Of a stretch of 64,000 nucleotides of DNA, positions 15,243 to 25,399 are shown piece after piece (within the stretch, counting starts at the first letter, position 1; every line of letters begins with the position of its first letter). The stretch is from Porogramme epimiltina (taxonomy: Eukaryota > Basidiomycota > Agaricomycetes > Polyporales > Polyporaceae). The notes beneath the pieces are model-generated. The model was given only the letters and a program-made list of their open reading frames with translations, did not search any database and was not told where the DNA came from. The translations under genes and the position numbers were made by a program. The stretch covers positions 1 to 64,000 of the forward strand of contig FTLJ01000472.1 in the NCBI GenBank assembly GCA_900155495.1, given 5' to 3'.

Positions 15243-17522
15243 ATGAGACTCAGCCACTGCTGGCGATCCTGCTTCCTGCTGCTACTGCATCTAGTATCCG
15301 TCTCAGCAAGCCACGAGCAATTCGACGAAGACCTCACCCTTCAGCCTCTTCGCGATGGGAAACTCTCTGCAAGGTTCCAATTTACGACATTACTGAAAGG
15401 GTCATCGCCCAGAGACCCCCAAAAGCTGTCCGAAGACGACGAAGGTACGTCGCGCTGCTCAATTCGCAAACCATCGTCCTCCAACTGTTGTATGGCGCAG
15501 CGCAGCATTATACCCTCTTCCCGCTTGCGCTCGGGCAGCTTCTTCGTGAATATGCAGTAACGGAGCTCCATCTGACGCTCAACGCTGGGAAGTGGAACTA
15601 TGACGCTTGGGGTTACCCAGACGAACCGGGTGTGGGCACAGGCGCAGAGCTTTGGGCGTGGATGGGAGAAAGCACACCGACCTCGTGAGTGCTGATACGT
15701 GTACATAACCGACTTGCTCTCATGTGTCGGCAGCCTTGACCAACGATGGTCAGGGCTCCGGAACGGACTCGCAGGTCTCTTCTGCGCCTCCCTCGGACAT
15801 CTCGACGAGCAACGCACAACCTCCCCCATCCTTACTTTCCAGCCTGAAGGCTCACTCCCTAACTTCACCCACCCCCACCAACTCCGACACGCTATCCTTG
15901 CCTCGGAGCACGTTTGTACGGAAAACTTGACACCATTCCTCAAGCTGCTCCCCTGCAAGTCCCTCTCTGGCATTGCGAGCCTTCTCAACCCCCACAAACT
16001 CTTCGACGCGGACTGGCACGGCCTTGGGGTTCACGTACGCTACCATGAGGGCCTTGGGGTCGAGGTCCGCCTAACATTCCAAGGCGTGTTTGACCCCGTC
16101 CGATACTCATATGTGGGTCGCCGAGGTGAGTCTTGTCCTCCAATTATACATTGTATTTGTATTCGTCCCTGGCTTTTCTATCATGCTTTGCCCTTTTCTG
16201 GTTGCCTACGATGCCTTTCCATGGTTCAATTCCGAATAAATCGTCTAGCGTAATACGCCTTCTCTGACTGGTAGCGCCAAACTACGGGTCTGCCTTCTGC
16301 TCCAACAAGATCCGTTCCCATTATCTTGTTCCGACGTTCCCGGGGAATATGAGAGCGTACTGAACGCCATTATAGATTGGTCTCTCCAGTCACTGTTTGA
16401 CCGCACCATCAATCGGGCATGCCCCGTTGCCCGAAGCAGCAAAGTACGAGTAGAGCTCCCCGACGGCTCATCGCCGTACGCGATAACACCGGAGCCGGGA
16501 GCGGTAGAGGGAGGGGTTGCTACCTATACCATCGACGCTAGTGAGTATTATTTCACCTTCACGTGGGTGCTGTGCTCATAAAACACGCTTACAGAGGAAA
16601 CCGCATTAGATGTGGCTCTGAGCTGGCCGACGGAGTCGACGTTCGAGTATCGTGCGTACCGCCCTCCCCTGATCGAATCTTCGCCGTGCCTGAACTTTGC
16701 CGGATTACATTCAGCGAACACTTCGGAGATGCCACCCCTAACAGACATCTCCCTCCGACGGAGTCTGAGCGGTACCAGCCAGGCGGACGCCCAATTCATG
16801 TTGATTGTCACCAACAACTTACCGGTCGAAGTCCGCACCGGGTACCTCGAGACGATGCCCTGGCACCTGCAGTTCTATCTGCACACGCTCTCGGCGCACG
16901 TCGACGGCGTCCTTCGAGGTGAGTTTATCAGCTTCCGGAACGCCTTCCCCAACTATTACGCAACCCCGATCCCGCCTCGCACTCGACTGACGCGCTGACA
17001 TACGACACGACAGACGACCTCGTGTCGATCATCTCCTACACGCCCTCGGTGCCGCACTCGCGTCCGGCCCTCCTGCAGGCGGTGCTCACGCTCCCGCCGC
17101 GCAGCACGCTGCAGCTGACGATGGACGTCGCGAAGCCGTTCCTGCGCTATACCGAGCACCAGCCGGACGCGCAGCGCGGCTGGGACCTGCCCCCGGCCGT
17201 GCTCGCCCCGTTCGCGTTCGGCGGCGGCGCGGCGGAGGGGAACGGCACCGCGGCGGGGGCGGTGGGGCGCGCGACGCGCATGTACACGCCCGCGCTGCTC
17301 GTCGACCTCGCGACGCCCGACTTCAGCATGCCGTACAACGTCATCATCATGAGCTGCACGCTCATCGCGCTCATCTTCGGGAGCATCTTCAACTACCTCA
17401 CGCGCCGCTTCGTCGTCGTCCGCGTCGATCCGGCCGCGCCGGCCGCGGAGCCGCAGCCTGCTGGCGAGGCAGTTGCCGCTGCAGGGGAGGGCGCGGTGCA
17501 GGACGAGGGTCTCGGTCGGTGA
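15243..17522 (+). CDS. GPI16: GPI-transamidase subunit GPI16/PIG-T (591 aa, six exons)
   Basis: Exons 15243-15444, 15501-15684, 15734-16125, 16376-16540, 16595-16918 and 17014-17522 (1776 nt). An N-terminal signal peptide (residues 1 to about 22, LLLLHLVSVSA) is followed by family hallmarks: HYTLFPLALGQLLREY, HLTLNAGKWNYDAWG, RRDWSLQSLFDRTI, YLETMPWHLQFYLHTL and YTEHQPDAQRGWDLP. One transmembrane segment lies at about 529-551, with a short cytosolic tail. Length fits the family (human 578, yeast 610). PIG-T/Gpi16 is an ER-lumenal subunit of the complex that attaches GPI anchors to proteins. Intron 3 is unusually long (250 nt); its right boundary (TATAG|AT at 16375) is set by homology because human PIG-T also joins this point directly to KDWSLF. 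Exon 6 is very GC-rich, like the DNA to its right. Confidence 0.93.
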
Positions 17523-20500
17523 CCGAGATGGCGGGGGGGAGGGTGCTCTCGACGCATACGTGGCCTGCTTACTGGTGGATCGGCGTGTATTCACGGACCT
17601 TGGAACGCATTTAATTTACTCGTGTCAACGGCGGTCCACCTAGCTCGACCGCACGACGCAGTTCCTGTGACGACGTGCTGCGCCCCGCACGCCTAGACTA
17701 GAAGCCCCAGGCGGGTGGGGGGCGGCTTCCCCGCGCCCCTGGCTGCATGGCCGGGCAGCCCCCCTGACCGGACCCTGCAATCCTGTGCCCACTGCTGCCC
17801 AAAGCGGGCGTCGCGATCGAGCACGGGCCACGAGGCCTCCACGAACTGCCAGGGCGGGCCACACCGTCACCGTCGACGCCAGCTGATGACGGCCGCTAGC
17901 CCGGGCCCGCCAACGTGTCGCGCGCGGAAGCAAACCAGCCACGGACGCGGGCGAGGACCGTGGGCCCACCGCCCAGCACACACACGCCCCGCTTGCGAGC
18001 CAAGGACGAGGGCGTCCGAGCAGGCTGCTGCAGCACCCCCGCGCGATCGTGCTTACGCACGCTTCCTTCCCGCGATCGAGCTGCTACGTGCCCCGCGCGG
18101 TTCTGGATTCTGGAACGGTTCCGCCGAGGACTGACCACAGGCGGTGGCGGCGGGGGAGGCGCGCGCGCACTCCGCTCGCCCGGGACGCGCGGAGGCAGGT
18201 CACGCGGGCGGTGCGCGGGTGTGCTGCTGCGTCACACATCTGGGGCAGGTAGCGTCGAGCCCCACTACTTACGAGCTGCATCGATCCCGCGGCGCGATCG
18301 CCATCGTGGCTCGCCCCTGTTGTTGGAACGAGAACGAGACGAGAGCCACCAGCCGCCACCACGACTGTCGCGCGTGGCGAGGGGCCGCGCGCGCGGCCTG
18401 TCCAGTTGCCCCACCGCTAGCCTAGTGTCTGGTGTCCGGTGGGGTGTGACCCTAGTGGTTTGCTGCGCGACAGCAGGCAGCGCGGCCCGCGCGGCGGGAG
18501 CAATACATATCTCGAGCCGCGCGCCCCGCGCGCCGTGTTCTTTGCGCACAGGAGGCCGAGCGAGGCGCAGCCCAGCCACGGATTGGAGTATAGGCAGAAC
18601 CGCGTTCGACGCGCCTCCTCCCTCGCCGCGCCGCGCGCACTGCGCGAGCGCAAGGATCAGTAAGAAGCTCAAGCAGGCTCGGCCGGACTGCACGCGCGCG
18701 GTGCCTGGAGCCTGCAGGCGGGGCCGGCGTCCAACGCGAACCGCGCGCGGGGCGTGCCCGTCTGTGGCCCCGGCTGCAGCACACGGCACGGCGCGGGGCC
18801 GCTGATCTGGGGGTTTGAGGCGCGCCGCGGCGAGGAAACCTTGTATGACACCTTCTGTCGACGCTCGGCCGGCGGGGCGATTGCGCGGGCGGGCCAAGAT
18901 GTTTGCTCTTCCTCGCGCGACTGCGACCGCGCGCGCAGGAGAATTTCGAACGTTCACGAAATCGCGCCTAATGGCGCGTGGGTGGGCCGCGAGAGCTGGA
19001 TATTTTCAATGAGAAATCGTTGGCGTTCACGCCCATCTGAGGTGCCGCGGGCAACAAACCGAGCCTTTCGGCCCAACTGGGGGCCCCAGGGAGCTCCAGC
19101 ACTGAGCAGATAGATGCCTGCGCCTTTATCTCATCGATGCGCCGCGCGCGAACAAACGAACTTATCTCGCATCCCTACGCCGTCGGAAATGCCTCAGGCT
19201 GTCGCGACGCGACGCGGGGGGGCCTGCGCGGCCACGGCGCACATATATGGAAGGGCCCATATCGCCCGCCGCTGCGGCGTCTCTGATGAGATCCGGGCGG
19301 CGCGCGGCGCGGCGGCCCCCTCTCCCATCGATACTAGATAAGTGCGCTCTCTACGCGTCCGCGTCAACGCTCGCGGACTCAATTTCTCCGTGCAGCTGGA
19401 CAAGACAAGACGCGACGAGACGAGGCGGCTCTCCTTCCGTCCTCGCCCGGTGCTTCTCTGCGCGCGCGGGCACGGCGCGTCTTAGTCAGTGCCCCGGCGC
19501 GACCCTGGAGCGTGCACGTTGGGTTTTGTTCTGGGGCACGCGGCGGCGCCTTGTGCGTCGATGGAGCCCACCTGCGCACTGGCGAGTGTCAGAAAGGACG
19601 GGAGGCGCACCCGACGCGAACAGAAGGCAGCTCGCACGAAAATTCTCCTCGACTTGGTCTTCGCACCCCCCCTCCCCGCCTCGAGCGGCCGGGCAAAAGT
19701 CTCTGGCGCCGGCCGCCATGCGCCTGCGCTGATAACGCAGCGCGTGTGGCCACATTGCCCAAGAAGATGGCAAGAAATCCAATCCCGTTCTGAAATGTCG
19801 CGCGCTCACTATATGCGGTCCACAAACCGTCACGAAGGGTGCTTATTCGACAGAGCCGGAAATCTGGCCACGCGCGCGATGTCAGTCAGTGTCTGTGCGC
19901 CAATGCGGCGCGGGGGGCTGAGAAGTGATCCTGGAAGCTGGAAAGCGGATGTGGAGCGAGGTACGCACAGATAGAGCAGGAGTGCGTCCTCGCGCGTGCG
20001 CGTGCTTCTGATGATGACCGCACCCGCGCGCGCGAGGGGGGTCGCGCGGGAACGCGAGCCCCCGCTCCCGTGTGCGCGCGCGCACGGCCGTGCGCGGAGA
20101 GTGCGTGCGTGCGCCCTGCGCCGTGCGAACGCGCCGCGTCGTCTGTGAGCCCTGCGCTCCATCGACGCGCGGACATGACGAACGTGCCCTTGTGTCGGCG
20201 TCGCGTTCCTCCTGAGTCTTCGCATTCCTTTCATTCCGCGCTGAAAATTTGTAGTAGCTTAAAACTGTGCTTGTTGTGTTCCCCGCGGAATGGGCTTGGG
20301 AACTCGGTGTGGGCCGCTTGCTGACATTGTCGGGAGATAAGATGGTATTAGAAGGGACATGCAGTCGCGCTCCCCGTGCCTGCTAAGCAAGCAGCACGAG
20401 GGGCCGCTGTGGGCGGGGGCTCGACACGCAGAAAGCGACATTCAGTTGGTCACCATCGCGCCATCCGCACAGCCCGCGTCGCGCGTCTGCATCAGCAGCG

Positions 20501-21336
20501 CGGTGTGCTGCAGCACGCCGCGCACGCGCGCCGAGGTCTGACGGACGCTTGGGGAAGGGGGCGGATGGGGACCCGGGGTCGCGCAGCGGGCCAGGGGCGG
20601 ACGAGAAGACGTCGCGCCACATGTGACGGGGCTCCACGGAAGGGGGCGCCTGCGCCGACCGGTGTGCGGTGGAAAATTCGAGGCGGAAGGCCGACGGTGG
20701 GCTGGGGGCGAGGGGCACGAGCGCGCGCGTCGGCTGTGTGCGGGTATCTGGATGGGATTGGGATGGGCTTCGCAGGGGGGGGGCAAGGGATGTGGATGGA
20801 TTCGGGGGCGTATACGGGGGCGAGGGCGCGCGCTGGGTGGATCTCACGATCTCGCACGGGCACGCGTCTTCTGGGTTCTGCGCGGATTCGGCATTCGGGT
20901 TCGGGTTCGGATTCGGGCTCTGGGGGAGGCAGGCGTGGGCCCGCTCCGCTGGGGGAGCCCTGCGCGAGGGACGCCGGCCGCGCGCGCACGCTCGCCCGCC
21001 CGTCCGTCCGTCCGCGACGGGGTCCGAGGAGAGTCATATGTGGCAGTCGATATCGACGCCAGCGCTTCGTGCGCGCGCATAAAAGACGGTGGCCACAGAT
21101 CACGGTGACTCACCCCGCCAGCCCTTTGTGTCCCCTTCACCGACGGTTAAAAGCCCGAGCTTGGCCGTGCGCCGCCCACATACCTCCCTCTCATCATCCT
21201 CGCATACCCCCCGTCCCGCGTATACCTCTCGCGCCCGCGCCCGTCTGCGCCCCGCCTCACCACTACTAGCCTACCCAGCCACTGTCGTGTGCACCCCCCG
21301 CCACCCACCACCAGCCACCCGGGAAAGAAGAAAGAG
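17523..21336. other. GC-rich gene-poor region
   Basis: About 3.8 kb with strong GC and CpG richness, CGCG runs and many long overlapping frames on both strands, including frames of up to ~300 codons. These translate to Arg/Ala/Pro/Gly-rich low-complexity sequence without motifs, as expected when stop codons are rare by composition, so I do not call them genes. A short GGGTTC/GGATTC-type repeat lies around 20885-20930. A TATA-like CATAAAAG near 21078 may serve the small gene at 21337. Confidence 0.55.
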
Positions 21337-22139
21337 ATGTGCCAACGAATTGCGTACGTCGCCCTGCCACCCTTCACGCGCCGCGCGGACTGACGAGAAG
21401 GGGATGCGGCCACAACAGCGAAGGGACGCGGTGGTCGAAGTGTGGGGTAAGTCCGAGTCAGCTGAGCCCGCCGCACGGGCGCGCGTGCTAATCCGTTCTC
21501 CCCCGCCCGCCTCCCGCCAGCACTTCCAGCGGCACCTCGTCGTCGCGATCATCGACTGCAACTCGCACAAGTGCGAGCGCAGCTACCTCCACCCAAAAGG
21601 CTGCCGCGACCAGACGTGCATCAAGGTTCGTTCGTCGTCGTCTCTCTCTTTCCATCTGTTTCCTGTTTCCTGGCCCTTTCCGCCCGCCCGCGCGCCGCCG
21701 CCGCCGCCACTCGGGCGCTCCGAGCTCCCCTTGTCCTTCACCCCCCCTCCCCTGCCTTCTTGCGCGCGCACGTTGGTGTCGTCATCCGTGGTGCGATGCG
21801 CCGGTGACGCGATGCGGCGTGCGCGTGTCGATGCCCCTCGCCGGCGCACGCGCCATAGCCGCATACACCCAGCGCGCGCCCGCGAAACGCACGCACGCAC
21901 ACGTGCCCCGCCGCCACCGCCGCCGCCGCCGTCTTCGCATCCGTCTTCGCGTTCGCGATCGTGATCGGAGGGGCCCTTGCAAACTCCGTTATGAAGTGGA
22001 AGGCCACCGCGCTGACGCCCCGCCCTCCCCTCTTTTGCTCTTATAGAACTTTGGCCCGGACATCCAGAAAGACATCGACACCGTCCGGGACGACTGCTTC
22101 CAGTGCCGCGCAGCCGCCGCACGGCGCGTGCCCGCATGA
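21337..22139 (+). CDS. Small Cys-rich protein (86 aa, four exons), function unknown
   Basis: Exons 21337-21353 (17 nt), 21401-21446 (46 nt), 21521-21625 and 22047-22139 join in frame to 261 nt. Splice sites are good (GC|GTACGT, GAAG|G after branch CTGAC, GG|GTAAGT, GCCAG|, AAG|GTTCGT, TTATAG|). The protein has nine Cys (2, 8, 20, 34, 39, 49, 54, 73, 76) and five His, arranged like a compact metal-binding or disulfide-bonded unit: KCGHFQRH, DCNSHKC, CRDQTC, then an acidic helix-like stretch and CFQC. There is no signal peptide, so a zinc-binding intracellular protein is more likely than a secreted effector. From memory, similar short proteins of unknown function occur in Agaricomycetes, but I cannot name a family. 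It is the only credible gene in the GC-rich region. Intron 3 is long (421 nt). Confidence 0.72.
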
Positions 22140-24289
22140 GCGCGCTCCCCGCCACGCGCCCCCGCACGGTGCGGGCGGCGGGCGGGGCATCCGGACGCTG
22201 GCGCGGCGTATACCACGCGCCCGGTGCGTCACCCCCTTTCCGCGCCGCGCTCCGCCCCCCCACCCCCGTTACCGCACGGTCATGGGTCCTCCCTCCCCTC
22301 CCACTCCCCACTCCCCACCACCCGCCCACCCGTTCGCACCGCGGGCACGCCGCCCGTGGCGGGCGCGCGTGCCCCGACGTGCTCCACCCGCCCGCGCATC
22401 GCTCAGTCGCGTGTGCGGTACCATGGATTCCCCCATTGCCCCATTGCCCCTAATTCCCTTCTGTCGTCGTCGTCTTCGTCGCTGTCTGCTGTTGTTGCTT
22501 GTTGCTTGTTGCTGCTCTTGCGTCCCTGACCCTCCCTACATCTCGCCCCGCCTCGTGCACACAAGTATGTAATGACCCACTGTATGAGTAGCCGCACCCA
22601 CTGTACATCCGCAATACAGTCCAGTCCGAGCCTGCCCTGCCGCCTACCGCCTGCCGCCTGCCGCCTGCCGCCTGCCGATCGCTATACATACCAAGGCTCG
22701 GAACGCAGCCGTGCGCCTTGTACCCACTGCCGTCAGCGACCCCGGCTCCGTCTCCGAGCTCCGGGCGTCCCAGCGTGCGGCCAAGCCACTGTCGTCATCG
22801 ACGCCCCGCGCGGCGCGTCCCCTGCGAGGAGGCGAAACCCGCGCCGACAGAGCACAACAACCACACTCGTCACTCGCGCCCCACCTAAGCACCCAAGTGC
22901 ACCGTGCACGCCCGGATCCAGCGCTGATGTCCCACGAACACCACGGACAGCCAGCATCAGCCCCTCCCCAGCCGGCCCCGTCCCTCACACGAATTCGCAG
23001 CCGGCCCCGTCCCTCGAATGAATGAATGCACGCTCGCCGAACACCGACCGCCAATCGCCAAGGCCCCTCGCTGCTCGCCTTTCGCCCTCGAGGCCCGCTC
23101 CACCGCGCCGCCGCCGCCGCCGCTAAGCAACAGGCACCCGGCCACAGGTGGCAGGACGGACGCGCGGGGCCGAGCAGCGCGCACAAATTACAATAAGCAC
23201 GCCGCCCCCTCGCGCCTTCGCCTTCGTCTTCGCGCGCGAGAAGAAGCCCCTACCCCTCCCCAATTGCAGGTTCCAACCCTCCGGCGCACCGGTCTGCTGA
23301 CCGCGCTGCCGGCACGCCGCTCGGCACCTCGGCATGCGCTCCCCTCGTCTGGCTCCCCAGAGCTCTGTGCTCGGTCTTTGGTGCGTAGCATACAGTCGGC
23401 GGCACGGGGGCATGGGGGCATGGGGGTGGGGTCGGGTCGGGCGCTCTCACGGTACCGCACGTGTGGCCGGGAGGGGCACCAGAAGGAGAAGCCGGGGAAG
23501 GCGGCGGCGCAGCGTATGTGGATTGCAAGGGCCCAATCCTGGGCTTTGGGTTACGAGTACCGCGGCGGAGAAGTCTGAAGGGACCTCTGCCAACGCGTGC
23601 GCGGCGGCGACGGGGCTCGGGCTCAGGCTCGGGAGGCGGCGCGCCGGGGTCCGGCGTGCGCGAAGACGTCTCGAGCGCGGCCGCGCTGTGGCTCTGGTGC
23701 CTGCGAAGCCGCATCGGAGCGGGCGCGACAAGCGCGAGAAGATCGCCTGCCCGGGCTGCCGGGCGAAGCTTCGCGTTCGGGATACGTAGGGCGAGGAACA
23801 AACGAGCGGCCGTCGGGCGAGCGGGGTAAGTGCGAGTCAGAGAGTCCTGATTTATGGTTCCTAGGACTCAGAAGGGACTTTGGGCGGTCGGCGCGGAACG
23901 CGGAAAGCCGTCGCGCAGGCGGGCGCGCGTGCCTGCAGAGTCCTGCCCGTGCAGTGGGCGTAGTCGTGCGATCGGGGCGTTTGTCGGGGGTCCTTGAACG
24001 CACACAGATAAGGCGGCGCCTGGCGCGCCGATAGCTCGTTCGAAGTCGCTTGTTGGAACCTGAGGCTTCGCGATAACGCTCTGCGCGAAGCTCAGAACCA
24101 GGACGCGTCGCAGGCTCGCAGCGGTGCGTGTATGCGTTTACGTAGGCGCGCCGTCGGCGATATGTGGCTCGCGTCGCGCGACTTGAGTAGCCGGTGTGGC
24201 GGTTTCCTCATCTGGTGCTGTTCGCGGCTTCGACGGTTATCTGCAGGAGAGTTACGGTGATAGCGAGAGAGCGGGCGGGTGTGGTGGGC
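22140..24289. other. GC-rich region, no supported gene
   Basis: Composition and codon patterns are as in the region left of the small Cys-rich gene. A 7-bp tandem repeat (CGCCTGC-type, five units) lies at 22641-22677 and GGGGCAT repeats lie near 23405. Long frames exist on both strands but show no domain, splice logic or compositional contrast between strands. Confidence 0.5.
22641..22677. repeat. 7-bp tandem repeat, five units
   Basis: Unit CGCCTGC, first copy CGCCTAC, then four near-perfect copies. It is located in the GC-rich non-coding region. Confidence 0.85.
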
Positions 24290-24790
24290 AATGCGATCGT
24301 TCCTTTCGCCGTCGCGCCTCCCACATCCTTTGCTACCTTTACGTGACTTCTGTGGCGATGATGGCTGCGCTGGGCTCTACTAGAGCGTGCGCGCGGGGCG
24401 CGCGCCAGCACGCGCTGTGCACTGAATGCGTCCTAAGCTTCAGCTCGCGCGAGGCGCGCCATCGACGTCGAGCCTGTACGTCAAGATAAGGAGGGGGGCA
24501 AGGGCAGACGTGCTCCCGCGTACTCACACGTCATACGCGGCGCGATTGCTGCTGCTGCAGCGCGCGCGCGGAGCCGCCATGGTGTAACCACTTCGGCTGC
24601 GCACGGAATTGCCATGTATTCGCAGAACGCGGCGGATCGGGGGATCTGTGAATCAGATAAACGTCGCGAGGGCGGGTCGCGGGCGCACGAGGTTTACTAC
24701 TTAATCTGCAGGCGATCTGTGCATATACTCAGCGAAAGACGTCAGGGCGCGCGATGGGAGGGCCGATGGTGAGAGATGAGTACGTACAAA
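24290..24790. repeat. Duplicated block, copy A (partner at 30720-31170)
   Basis: Aligned by eye with 30720-31170, same orientation, moderately diverged with small gaps. Shared landmarks include ACGTG(A/G)CTTCTG(T/C)GGC, GAGCCTGTAC(G/A) followed by AAGATAAGGAGG, ACTCACACGTCAT, AACGTCGCGAGGGC and ATCTGCA(G/A)GCGATC. On the minus strand both copies hold a similar short frame ending in (V/A)T before a GTAA donor-like site, so the block may descend from an exon of a minus-strand gene. Both copies sit upstream of an F-box gene. Confidence 0.7.
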
Positions 24791-25399
24791 GTCGGGCATG
24801 GGGGATTGCGTAGGATGCACGCGGGAGGGCTAGTCCAATGCGCGAAGTCCACGCTTGATGCGCAGCGTTGGAAGGACTGCCGAGTGGGAGGTCTTGGGAA
24901 CTTCGCTGCCGCTGTAATCTCCATAGTCTCCACACTCATGGGACCGCGATTCGAGAGATGTATTATGTTCTAAGCCTGTACGCGTGATGCATACGTAAAT
25001 CGCGCGTAAGGGTGTCTCAATGTCTGTACTCTCTGGTTTCGTCCAAACCGGGAAATTATGCATCTGACTTGAGTGCATTTGCCTGGGGGTAGTTTAGAAA
25101 GTGCATATCAATGTGAAGTAATGTCGTGGGTTCGGCTAGAAAGATGATTGCTCGAGTCATTCATCACGTGATAGTGACACCACGCGTTATCGCGTTATCA
25201 GAGGTGGCCCAGCTGGCTGCCGAAGCTTGATCAGTACCAACGTCGAACCCAGTTGGACGTACTCGGACAACTAGCTTTAGTCGACATTACGAAGGTCGCG
25301 GACCTACAAACTCTGCTGGAATCTGCGTCGGTTCCCGTTCAGATTCACCCCTACAACCTACAACCCCGGACTCGCAACGCCGCGATCTCCCTCCGAGCC
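24791..25399. promoter_or_regulatory. Upstream region of F-box gene 1
   Basis: No gene is seen. A palindromic CACGTG box inside ATCACGTG lies at 25165-25170, 230 bases before the start; the same 8-mer occurs upstream of the other two F-box genes. Confidence 0.45.

Noticed and set aside
16250..16375. Possible extra coding exon in GPI16 intron 3
   Set aside because: The acceptor at 16249 would give the wrong phase with an immediate stop, and the protein family joins the flanking motifs directly.
17915..18805. 296-codon frame in the GC-rich region
   Set aside because: Arg/Ala/Pro-rich low-complexity product, equally long frames on the other strand, no motif or splice logic; explained by scarcity of stop codons in GC-rich DNA.
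20376..22329. Several frames of 200-300 codons on both strands
   Set aside because: They overlap each other and the exons of the small Cys-rich gene, with compositional repeats only.
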